A program made the translations under genes and the position numbers. From Punica granatum (taxonomy: Eukaryota > Streptophyta > Magnoliopsida > Myrtales > Lythraceae), in NCBI RefSeq assembly GCF_007655135.1, contig NC_045134.1, forward strand, positions 1,736,001 to 1,800,000: a DNA stretch of 64,000 nt, given 5' to 3'. The first letter of the stretch is position 1, and every line of letters begins with the position of its first letter. Of this stretch, positions 36,777 to 48,800 are shown piece after piece. The notes under the pieces were generated by a model, which saw nothing but the letters and a program-made list of their open reading frames with translations, was not told the origin of the DNA and made no database searches.

Positions 36777-36975
36777 ATGGCCCGAGTTCATAGGTCCAGC
36801 TGGGCCGCCCTGAAGTCAGAGGAGAGGCGCGACGCGATGGCAGAGTGGTACATGGCGTCTTGGAACGATGCAGTTCCCAAGGTCATCTTCCTGAGCTGCT
36901 TGGCCTTCTCGTCAGTGAAGCACCCCGGAGCGAACCGGGTCTGCCCGAAGGTCTTATTATGGCCCGGTTCTCAGG
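36777..36975 (-). pseudogene. GC-rich coding-like fragment fused to a DUF674 leader
   Basis: About 200 bases that are clearly more GC-rich than the surroundings and open on both strands. The minus frame (from 36975 down to a stop near 36790) looks more protein-like, with CFTDEKAKQLRKM and SFQDAMYHSAIASRLSSDF, and codons ending mostly in G or C. I do not recognise the family. On the + strand it begins with an ATG and runs straight into ctcaggcaagttttcaatc, a DUF674 leader sequence. It looks like a gene fragment captured by recombination or by a transposon; no ends of a carrier element were identified. Confidence 0.4.
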
Positions 36976-37701
36976 CAAGTTTTCAATCATATGCATCTAA
37001 TTCTGTGCGGTCAATCAAATATCATTGTATTCAATCCTCTGTTACAATTTTCAATAGCCCGTTTAACAAGATGAAGCATTTTCGTAAACAAGAAATCTTA
37101 AAGGCATTCCCAATGATGGTTGTTGGGAATTATAATTCCAGATGGAAAAAATGAAGGCAAGATCATGAGTTTATATAAGGGTTGGGTATCAACATTTATC
37201 AGCTTGAGCTTTTAAGTGGAAATGGGCTCAAGCCCATGTAAGCACAATGAAAATTTAATATGCTATCAGAGTCGCATGCCTATGTGGGATTACATTACGC
37301 CGACCTAATATCAAAAGCAGCCAAAAAAACGTTTAGTGTTAGTCCCCCTCGCCCGGGCACGAAAGAAGAGTTTGGCTCGAGGTCAGTTATTAAGAGCACG
37401 TGACAACGTATGAGCAGAAATAGACTGTGTAAACCTAATGGAAATGATGGAAGTATGATCTGTCCCTTTATGACACGTTTTCTCTTACAAGTTTCATTTC
37501 TTGCTTAATAAATGTTTGATGATTCTCGTGATTAGAGCATTCGGCTGCTCTATGTATGCACTATGCTATTTGTGATCACTAATAATCGCAAAAGAAAAAA
37601 ATAAGTAAGTGTTATCTGTGATTGCGAAAAGATAATGGCCTCGCTATAGGACGTTACTGTTTTTTTCTGTAAAACAAATGAGCCTTTAACTTTATCAAAT
37701 A

Positions 37702-38570
37702 ATGGCAACTGCTGTCGCTCTAGTTCAAGCACGAGCTACTCCTTCGGTGCAGGAGGTGTCCAGTTATGTGAAAGATGTTGTTACGTGCATGGTTTTGGAC
37801 GACTTGACTGCGAAACCCATGTCCACGATATCTTCCATTTCTCTGCTAACCAAGTTCAACATCCAGGACCTTGGGATCCTTGAGGAGAGGGAGATCAATG
37901 TTAGGGTGAACGAGGTATTCCTTTTTTTGCTTAAAATCTTCTAGTTTCTACTTCCTACCTTTTACTGCATGGGAAAATTTTCTTTTCCATGCCTTTTTAC
38001 ATCTGAAACTGACCCTCTTCCTCTGTAAATGCAAATATTATGGTAAGTTTCTTGGTATGTTTTTTTGCAGTTTTTTTTGGCCGGGGTGGGGAGGAGTTCA
38101 TGGCTCCAATTTCGGGGCCTCTTTGGTTCGTAAATTGATGTATCAGGAAAGGGTATTTGTTGAGATGAAATCGGTGTCATTCATTTCCAATTCCCTGTCC
38201 TTCCAAATGTGATTATTCTGCGTCATGAACCAAATGACCCCTTCTTGCAGACTGACAAAGATAGCTGTGAAATATTAAACCTACTCGTTTCTGAATTAAG
38301 AAGCAGTTGCTTCTTGCGAGCATGAATGGGATAGTGCAATAATTATCGTAATCTCTTCCTACTCACTTGGATGTTCTGTTTGCTGTCTGACAATATTCCT
38401 ATATTAGCATCAGAAGATTTAACAAGTCAATTCGTATTGTTATTGATTATAGATTAAAATCTTGATCTCGTAGCCTTTTTTAATTTCTGCAGGCTGTGAA
38501 GTTGTTGAAGGCTTCCCTGCAGTCCAAGAGGGTCCTGACTGATGCCTTTCTAAGAAACAAGAAGAAGTGA
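37702..38570 (+). pseudogene. DUF674 copy M, 5' half deleted
   Basis: The promoter-proximal sequence of copy I (24120-24205) is joined at about 37697 directly to the second half of the coding region, removing about 680 bases. The remaining exons 37702-37914 and 38493-38570 (splice sites conserved) keep an open frame of 96 residues starting MATAVALVQA, with YVKDVVTCMVLDDLTAKPMS, SLLTKFNIQDLGILEEREINV and AVKLLKASLQSKRVLTDAFL. The N-terminal block and the Cys motif are absent. It could still make a short protein if transcribed, but I treat it as a deletion pseudogene. Confidence 0.75.
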
Positions 38571-39444
38571 AAGTGAACTAAGATTTTCACTAATGGCTTG
38601 CTAGTGGGTTGTTTTCTTTTTCTGATGAAAAATAATAGGAGCGGGGAGCGAGCGCTCTTCCTTTAACACCGATGAGACTAAATACATTAACAGTAGTATT
38701 TAAGTAAATTTAATGATCTTCTGTTCGATGTTGTGTTTGATGAATTCCAATCATTTACCTATGACTAACAATATCATCGCGCCTTGTGATCTGTTTCGAC
38801 TAAAGATGGTGAAGAAATTCAACCGAGATGATGCTTCCATAGAAGAGAAGCCACCTCTAGACCTCAGATAGTTCAAAGCCGGTCTGTGTTAATCATATGG
38901 CACAATGAAGAGAGTTAGTCAACTAGTAAACATCCCTATCACGACCGTGAGTTACATCTGTGGTAGTTTTTGCTGGACCTGATCCTGGAGGACATGACAC
39001 AAAGGGCAGGTGCGTTAGTTGTTCCTGAAAACAACTACTATTTATGCTCGTTTGCTATCTCAGGTCTGTGCCACAATAACTATGGATCATAAAGGGCGAG
39101 GAACTAGAAAGCCGTCGTGACCTTCTTCATAATCGAAAAATTAAAATCTGCTGAAAAAGTTAATTTATTATCAAATATTCTAGAAATATAAAACAGAGTT
39201 TTATGGCACTGGACCGATTAACATCTCGGCCCATTCCAGAGGCTCCCTTTTCTTTTTTTCTTCTTTTTCTTTGTAGCTTTTTTTTCTTTTTCTTTTTCTT
39301 TTTAGCTTTTTTCTCTGGACTGAAGTCCTTTTCTTGACCTACATATCCACCGTGACTACTAAATAAATAGAAAATTTCTACTTTTTCTTATAAAATTTAT
39401 CTTTTCGGACAGGCTCGCTGATGGCCTAGAAGAATATCCGAATG
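38571..39444. other. 3' flank of copy M
   Basis: Closely similar to 25791-26640 and then 27150-27350, with a deletion between. This is part of the duplicated block shared by copies I and M. Contains a CT/TTTTC-rich stretch at about 39240-39310. No gene. Confidence 0.5.
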
Positions 39445-39658
39445 AGTTTAGCATAATCTACATGCTTCCGTTGATAACCATGAGATTTCAGATTCGATTG
39501 TACTATTTCAATATATTTCAGTCTTTGGAAGCAATGCTTGTCGTGTTCTTCAGTTTAGCATAATCTATATGCTTCCGTTGATAACCATGAGATTTCAGAT
39601 TCGATTGTACTATTTCAATATATTTCAGTCTTTGGAAGCAATGCTTGTCGTGTTCTTC
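39445..39658 (+). repeat. Tandem duplication, two units of 107 bp
   Basis: Units 39445-39551 and 39552-39658 start agtttagcataatcta and end gtgttcttc and are almost identical, indicating a recent local duplication within the spacer upstream of copy N. Confidence 0.85.
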
Positions 39659-39693
39659 CACCATATTGCCCATACCTTGAGTGTGCTTTCAGC

Positions 39694-39876
39694 CAGGGCG
39701 GAGCCAGCTCATTAGCGGAGGGCAATTGCCCCCCCTGAACTTTGGATTTCTTTGAAATTCTACCCCAAAATTATGTAAAATTAGTATTTTACCCCCCCTG
39801 AAAAAAATCGTTTACGTACTATTTATATCAAATAATATTTTTGCCTCCCTGGACGAAAATCCTGGCTCCGCCCCTG
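39694..39876. mobile_element. hAT-like MITE, 183 bp
   Basis: Ends are cagggcggagccag on the left and, reverse-complemented, caggggcggagccagg on the right. Flanking 8-mers ctttcagc (39686-39693) and cttttagc (39877-39884) agree at seven of eight positions. Short TIRs beginning CAGGG with an 8-bp target duplication fit a non-autonomous hAT element. Inserted just upstream of the copy N leader. No transposase. Confidence 0.75.
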
Positions 39877-39899
39877 CTTTTAGCTGTCTGCCTTTACAG

Positions 39900-40519
39900 G
39901 AGAGAGCCAAAGTTCGAGACCCTAGACTGAAAGCTCCAACCTTTACCATCTCAGGTAAGTCTTCAATGATCATACCAGACTTACTCCGTTGCGTTTGTTC
40001 AAATATCACTGTGTTTGATCCTCTGCTACAACTTTCAGTAGCCCATTTTGCATGAGAAGTTGAAGCATTTGCATAAACATGTTCTCGATGATGATGATGA
40101 TGATCTGTCCCTTTATGATACGTTTTCCTCGACAAGTTTCATCATTGTTCAATAAATGTTTGATGATTCTCATGATTAGAGCATTCAGACACTATATGTA
40201 TCTACAGTGTTATTTGTGATTGCGGAAAGATAAAATTTTTAGGAGATTGTGTTGTTTTTCTCTGGAAGAATGACTTTACCGGAGTCATGTGAATTTATGA
40301 TCGAGCCAAAAGGATGACAATGCCTCGCTGAATGTTTCCGTGTGAATTCGAGATATCTCTTTTTTCTTCATTAGCTGCATATGGACCGCTATGTTGTGCT
40401 TGTATTGTATCTGATTTTCCATCGACCTCTGTACTTTTTAGTGCATTAACTATTAGTGCTTTAGAATGTGCTTTTTTTCAATATGAATGATTACTGCAGG
40501 TTCCTTGCTTGAATTCCAG
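39900..40519 (+). promoter_or_regulatory. Leader exon and leader intron of DUF674 copy N
   Basis: Leader words tgaaagctccaaccttta end at tcag (39954) followed by donor gtaagt. The acceptor ttccag ends at 40519, ten bases before the start codon. The 565-base leader intron matches the arrangement at copies H and K. Confidence 0.6.
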
Positions 40520-40529
40520 TAACTAATCA

Positions 40530-41772
40530 ATGGGATCGAATGTTGGGGGCGTGAACCTGAAGCTTCTGATTGACCAGGAGAACAACAGAGTGCTCTTTGC
40601 CGAGACAGGGAAGGAATTTGTGGACTTCATCTTCCGCATTCTTGCTTTGCCTGCCGGGACAATCACACAACTCATAAATGGGAAGGAAATGGTGGGCTCC
40701 ATCGGGAACCTCTACTCGAGTATTGAGAACCTTAACGATACGTACATGAAGTCTGGCTTGAAAGTTGGAACCCAAAGCGCCTGGCTACGGTTCACAGAAT
40801 CTTCTCTCACTGCCTCCGGTCACGGCCTCAACTTCATCAATTACCAAGAAATTCTACAGGTGTTCTTTTACTGATTTCAGTTCATGCCGTAATTATGTAG
40901 CAGAAATTCAGGGTACCAGCTGCCCTGAATTAGAAACTCAATGGCAGCTGCTGTCACTCTAGTTCAAGCACAAACTAATCCTCCAGTGGATGAGGGGTCA
41001 GGTTATGTAAAAGGTGTTGTTACTTACATGGTGTTGGACGACTTGACTGTGAAACCCATATCTACGATATCTTGCATTTCTCTACTAACCAAGTTCAACA
41101 TCAAGGATCTTGGGGTCCTCGAGTAGAGGGAGATCAATGTTAGCGTTAATGAGGTATTCTGTTTTTAAAAAAAGCTCAAGTTCTACCTTTTACTGCACGG
41201 GGGATATTCTTTCTATTCCTCTTTACATCTGCAATCGATCTCTTCCTCCATAAATGCAGATGTTATGGTAAGTTTCTTGGTATGGTTTTAGCAGCTTTGG
41301 AAAGGAACTTATGGCTCCAATTTTCTGGCTTCCTTGGTTGGTAAAATGACGTATCAGGAAACGGTATTAGAATGATCAATCCATGCCTTTGGCATTTATT
41401 GAAATGAAAATGGTCATTCATTTCCAATTCTTACCTTCCAATTCTTATTCGCATCATGAACCAAATGACCCCTTGTTGTAGACTCACAAGATAGCCATGG
41501 AAGAGTGAACTAACTCGTTGCTGATATGAGGAGCAATTGTTTCTTCCAATCACTTGGATGTTCTGTTTGCTGTCTGACAAAGTGCTCCTTAGCTTCTATG
41601 CTTGAGATTCTAACAAGTCAGTTCAGTTGTTATCAATTATGCATTAGAATTGTGACAATGTGGCCTTTTCGGTCATTTGCAGGCTGTGAAGTTTTTGAAG
41701 GCTTCCCTGCAGTCCAAGACGGTTCTCACTGATGCCTTTCTTGGAAACAAGGGAGAAGTGAAAGTGAACTGA
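40530..41772 (+). pseudogene. DUF674 copy N, two frameshifts and a stop
   Basis: Starts like I and L (MGSNVGGVNLKLLID). Relative to copy L an 8-base deletion near 40765 shifts the frame. The next frame has PGYGSQNLLSLPPVTASTS and the first three cysteines of the motif, then a one-base deletion near 40929 shifts again. The third frame carries YVKGVVTYMVLDDLTVKPIS and is stopped by TAG at 41124-41126 where copy L has GAG. The last exon 41683-41772 (AVKFLKASLQSKTVLTDAFLG) is intact. Leader, splice sites and 3' flank are well preserved, so inactivation is recent relative to copies A-D. Confidence 0.85.
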
Positions 41773-42469
41773 GATGGCATCATTTTAGCATTGGCTTGGG
41801 GTTGTTTTCTTTTTTTCAAATGAAAATATTAGGAGTGGGCATCAAGTGCTCTTTCTTAAACACTGAAAGACTACATTATATTACTCTTTAAGTAAATATT
41901 TGGAACTTCTGTTTGATGTTCTATTTGATGAACGTCCGTCATGTGGCTACGACTGAAAAAGTCATCGGCTTTGTCATATCATCACGCCCTGTGATCTGTT
42001 ACAACCGAAGATGGTGAAGAAAGATAATATTCTCCTGAGATGAGATGTTGCTTCTGTAGAAGAGAAGCCACCTGAACTTCTGATAATTCAAAGCCGGTTA
42101 GTGTCAATCATATAGCCCAACGGTGACTGTTAGCAAGCTCAGCGAAAATTCTGGCATTGAACTGCATTTCCAGTAGTTTTTACTGAGCCGCGCTCCGGAG
42201 GACATAATGGCTTCTGTGTAGGTTATTTTCCATGGCAGCTTTCTACTATTTGTGCTGGTTTGCTGCCTCAGCTCTGTGCCACGAGCTAGGAACTAGAAAG
42301 GGCGGCCATGGACCTTCCTCGTAACCGAACAATTGATCGATAAAAATCTACTGACTGAGCTTTTTTAATCTCAATCAATTATCGATTATATTTCTTTAGA
42401 AATATAAAAAGAGCCGAAAAGGAGAATTTACCGTCCCTGGTCCGATTACGATCTAGGCCTAATCCTTCT

Positions 42470-42584
42470 GGCCCATTTTCAGCCCATCTATCACAGGGCG
42501 AATGACACAATGGGCCTTCCGTAGAGGCCCATGTAAACCTCCACAAGGACCGTCCCCTTCGTCTTCTCCAGATTAAAACCCTAG
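42470..42584 (+). promoter_or_regulatory. Site II elements and telo-box of the RPL23A promoter
   Basis: Four TGGGCY-type site II words in either orientation lie at 42470-42475, 42481-42486, 42511-42516 and 42526-42531, followed by a telo-box aaaccctag at 42576-42584. This combination is characteristic of plant ribosomal-protein and growth-related promoters. Transcription probably starts close to the telo-box. A leader exon ends at ctcag near 42638 before donor gtacgt, with an acceptor (atcag) near 42827. Confidence 0.8.
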
Positions 42585-42850
42585 CCCTAGCGCCGTGCTC
42601 TCGGGGTTTGCCTTTAATTCTATCTCCGGCCGTCTCAGGTACGTTTCTGCTCTAACTCTCAGTGCATTTCAGGTTACTTCGGGTAGCTGTTGTTAACTGT
42701 TGGTGGACATTCATTCACAAGAGAAGCTCAGAAGGTGTTTGTATTAAGACCTCAATTTCTACCCGTAACAGCACAATGGTTGATCAGATTCTCATAGTTG
42801 TGCGTGTTTGAATTGTTCTATCAGGTTTCACAGCTCTTTCTGGCCTACCG

Positions 42851-44263
<1,413 letters not shown>

Positions 44264-45839
44264 GTGAGATATTTCTGCACGTTGTAGTTACCTCTGTAGT
44301 GCACGCGACAGTTTTGTTAAAGAACTCGATTATCTTCCCAGATCCCGTCCCATCAATTGTTCTTTCCGATTCCGATACATTTTCTCTTTCGTGGTCGTGG
44401 ATTCAGCTTGGCCTCTTCTTTATCTTCATGTATCATACCATCTGTTTGCTCCTATTAGATCGACACTGCTCATGGTTGCTTTTATCCCTGCTTGGTTGTT
44501 TGATGTCGTTAAGCTGTTAGACAAGAAGTTCACGTGCGGAAAGTGGCGGGAAAGGGCCCATCTTGTGGACCCAGGCCAAGCCCAACTAGTTTTTACGAAA
44601 TAGATAGGCAGAGGTGGAAAAGATGTTTGTGTTATTATTATTATTAATAATTGTTTATCATTTTCTGGTTTTTTCCACCAACAGTCCATGTTGATGTCCC
44701 ATATGTGCAAAAGTGAGTGAGAGGCCGATCGCACTTTTTTCAGTGATGGGTTTTCCTTTTTGAATGTTGGGAAATTTATACAAAGACCTTTTCACTAAAG
44801 TAGAGCTGACCCGACTCAACGACAGGTCGAATCTATAACATATCTACAATCTTCAACGGCTTAGGTTTGACGGCTGGCACTGTAAGTTGTTCTGAGTTTA
44901 GAATGGATTCTACGATGATATGGTGGTACCGGAGTTGATTCATAATATTTTCGAGGGTTGTGTTCAGGATTTAAGTACACGACGTCGAAGCTTAAGAGCT
45001 AGCTAATGGAAAACCCGAGTTACCAATCCTCGATTCCTCCACAATCTTTGCATGTACAAGCAAATGGCATTCAACGAACCCGATATCTAGCAGATAAATT
45101 TTTTTTATTCTTCGATAATCCTACCTCGACATCATGTGTCGGGCTGCCAGTAGGGACATTGAGGGCAGACATGTAATTTCGGACCCAGTTTATCTTTGCA
45201 CTTTCCAGCTGTTCACTCCCTTGACAGCATCATTATTGCCCCTGAAATCCCCAAACTAACCCCCAGAGGCTATCTCCCCGCCGTTTCGTTCTAGCCCAAT
45301 CCGAAACGCCGCCGGGCTGTCCCTCTGATCGGCGGCGTTGGACCGTTGAAGCTTCCACGACAACGAACGAAGACAGGAATATATTAAAATAAAAGGAAAT
45401 AGAAAATGAAAATAAATAATAAAACAGAAGACCAGACTCTGTTTCTGCTTAGACAGCGAACCAGTCGAGTCAATCCTCCTCTCCGCCTCGTTTGACTCTT
45501 TCTCCACTGCCCAGCTCGCCCCCCACCTTCGACTCGACTCAGCCAGTCTTCTCCTCTCGTTCCCCGGCCGGACATCAGCTCGCAGCTCAGTCTCTCTCTT
45601 CCTCAAATTCATCAGATCCACCGGGATTCGAGCTCGGAGCTACTTGGGCATGAGCTGAGTGCCCGGATGTTCGCTGTAACTCCCAAAGACAAGATCTTTC
45701 TGTAGCTAGAAGCTGGGATACTATATCAGCGGCGGGCGATCGCAGCTGGTTTTTGCTGCCGCAAGCTCAGTTTCCCAAAGGAAGACTTCCCTACTTGTCC
45801 AAGCGCCCTCTTGGAGGAAGAGGAGGTGGAGGTTCAGAG
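44264..45839 (+). promoter_or_regulatory. RPL23A 3' end and ABCB20 promoter/leader
   Basis: The left part is the RPL23A 3' UTR and the right part (from about 45400) is the GC- and CT-rich leader of the ABC transporter. The region 44462-45330 has a second copy at 59235-60026. No separate gene is supported; minus-strand frames here are low-complexity. Confidence 0.5.
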
Positions 45840-48800
45840 ATGATGATATCTAGAGGGCTGTTCGGGTGGTCCCCACCTCACATACAACCGCTAACGCCGG
45901 TCTCGGAGGTTTCCGAGCCGCCAGAGTCTCCGTCCCCATACATCGATAACAGTGCAGAGGGTCCAGGGGCGGTGCCGGCTCAGCCAGAGCAGGAGGAGGA
46001 GGTGGATGATGTTGATGAGGCCGAGGAGCCGCCACCTGCGGCCGTGCCGTTCCTTAAGCTGTTCCTTTGCGCGGACCGCCTCGATTGGGTGCTGATGATT
46101 GTCGGATCCCTCGCGGCAGCTGCTCATGGCGCATCCTTAGTGGTCTACCTGCACTACTTCGCGAAGATCGTCCATGTGCTTCACCTGGGGCCCTCGGCGA
46201 AGCCTGTGGAGGTTTACGACCAGCTTAAGGAGGTAACTCTGACCGGTCTTCTGTGCCCCAAAATGTGGTTTTCAATGCTGGGAATGCTTGTGGTGATCGG
46301 AAGCAATTTTTAGTTTCCTGGGTGTTCTTCTAGTTCTTAAAAATAAAAAAAAATAAAAAAAATTCACGCATGGATGGACAAACATGTGTAGTCGTTTTGG
46401 AATTTCCAATATAAGTCTGACGTTAGTGACCTGTCTGAGGATGAGATTGCACACTAAACTTGTCCGGTGGTTTAACTCTGCTCTCTTTTTTCTGCAGCTT
46501 TCTTTATCTCTTGTTTGGATTGCGGTGGGTGTTTTTGCTTTTGGTTTGATAGGTGAGGTTCTGTCGTCATAAAACTTGGTTTTGTTAGCCTATTAGCGGT
46601 AGTGATGGTTTGCTGCAGCCACAGACGCTGACTTCTACTTTCTTATAGAGGTTTCGTGTTGGATTCTTACGGGTGAAAGACAGACAGCGGTTATCCGGTC
46701 GAAGTATGTCCAAGTGTTACTTAACCAGGACATGAGTTTCTTTGATACGTATGGCAACAATGGGGACATAGTGAGCCAAGTCTTGAGCGATGTTTTACTC
46801 ATTCAGTCTGCACTCAGCGAGAAGGTATAACGCGGATTAGTGATGATGGAGATACTTGGTCCATCCATGCATGTATTTGTCTGATGCTGAAAGCGGCACT
46901 TGATTGCAGGTTGGGAATTACATCCACAATATGGCAACCTTTCTGAGCGGGCTTGTTGTCGGATTTGTGAACTGTTGGCAGATTGCCCTAATAACATTAG
47001 CAACAGGTCCTTTCATTGTTGCAGCTGGGGGAGTATCAAATATATTCCTTCATAGGCTTGCCGAGAATATTCAGGATGCATATGCTGAAGCTGCTAGCAT
47101 CGCCGAACAGGTATCTTATCACTGAACCCTAGATCACCCCTTTTTGACAAAAGAGAAATTGAAACACCGAGAAACCTCTTTTTGCCGCTGGGATCTATCT
47201 TACTTCCTTGCTCCTGGATTGAGCCCCTTTTGGTAGTCTTTTGTTTCTAAATTTAGAAATGATTAATCGTACCATTAAAAGGAAATGAAAATCTTTTCTG
47301 ATGCAATTAAATTAGTCCTTGAATTCAATAATAAGATTAAGTTGGATGATGCTGTCTTGCCTCCATATGACATATTGAAGGTGGACACATTGAATGCCAA
47401 AAGAGGGGGGTGTTTTGCCTTATTCTGTTAACCCCATTATTGAAACATCGCATAATGAGGTGAAGTAAGCATGCATTATGGTAATCTTAGATCAAGTCTA
47501 TCTTCATTTGTGCAGGCAGTGTCTTTTATTAGGACGTTATATGCATTTACTAATGAAACACTGGCCAAGTATTCTTATGCAACATCACTACAAGCAACCC
47601 TGCGATATGGCATCCTCATAAGTCTTGTGCAAGGACTTGGACTTGGATTTACATATGGCCTTGCCATATGTTCTTGTGCCTTGCAACTTTGGGTTGGAAG
47701 GTTCTTGGTTAGGCATCATAAAGCTCATGGTGGTGAAGTTATAGCAGCTTTATTTGCTGTAATATTGAGTGGCCTGTAAGTATCTCTTCCTCGGTTTATA
47801 ATCTGCCTCTTATTCCGATAATCATCCTCACTCGTCATTGCTTCTGTATCTTATAGTGGGCTAAATCAAGCTGCAACAAACTTTTATTCATTTGACCAAG
47901 GACGGATTGCTGCTTATAGACTTTTTGAGATGATAAGTCGATCGTCCTCTTCGGTTAGTCATGATGGGGCAACACCTGGGTCTGTTCAAGGAAACATTGA
48001 GTTTCGTAATGTATATTTCAGCTATCTTTCTCGACCTGAAATTCCTATCCTGAGTGGTTTCTACCTCACAGTACCTGCAAAGAAAGCAGTCGCACTTGTA
48101 GGCAGAAATGGTTCCGGGAAAAGCAGTATTATACCATTGATGGAGAGATTTTATGATCCTACATTAGGTATATTAGCATTATCATAATATCATATTTATC
48201 GAATTCCACTTACTATAATTTAGCTAAAACTTTCAGCAATGATTTCTACTTGCAGCTTCCAATGGTTTTCTGTTTTTTGGTGCAGGAGAAGTCCTTTTAG
48301 ATGGTGAGAACATTAAGAATTTGAAATTGGAGTGGCTACGAAGCCAAATTGGACTGGTTACTCAGGAGCCTGCCTTGCTAAGCTTAAGCATTAGAGATAA
48401 CATTGCGTATGGGCGAGATGCTACTTTGGATCAGATTGTAGAGGCTGCTAAGATTGCCCATGCCCATACATTTGTTAGTTCTCTTGAGAAGGGATATGAG
48501 ACACAGGTAAATAAATACTTTTGAGTGCATATAACCTTTCTTTGGATAATAAAGTGCTTATACCTTTAAGTACAGTTATAGGTCTAAATACTCCTTTAAT
48601 CACTGGCCCATGCTCCTGTGTATTCAGGTGGGTAGGGCTGGCTTAGCATTGACAGAGGAGCAGAAAATCAGGCTTTCTATTGCTAGGGCTGTGCTTTTGA
48701 ATCCATCTATTCTTCTACTTGATGAGGTCACTGGTGGTCTTGATTTTGAAGCTGAGAAAATGGTCCAGGCAGCTCTTGATTTGATCATGCTGGGCCGATC

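Noticed and set aside
45256..45621. 121-codon minus-strand frame
   Set aside because: Antisense to the transporter leader; arginine-rich from CT/GA bias, no recognisable domain.
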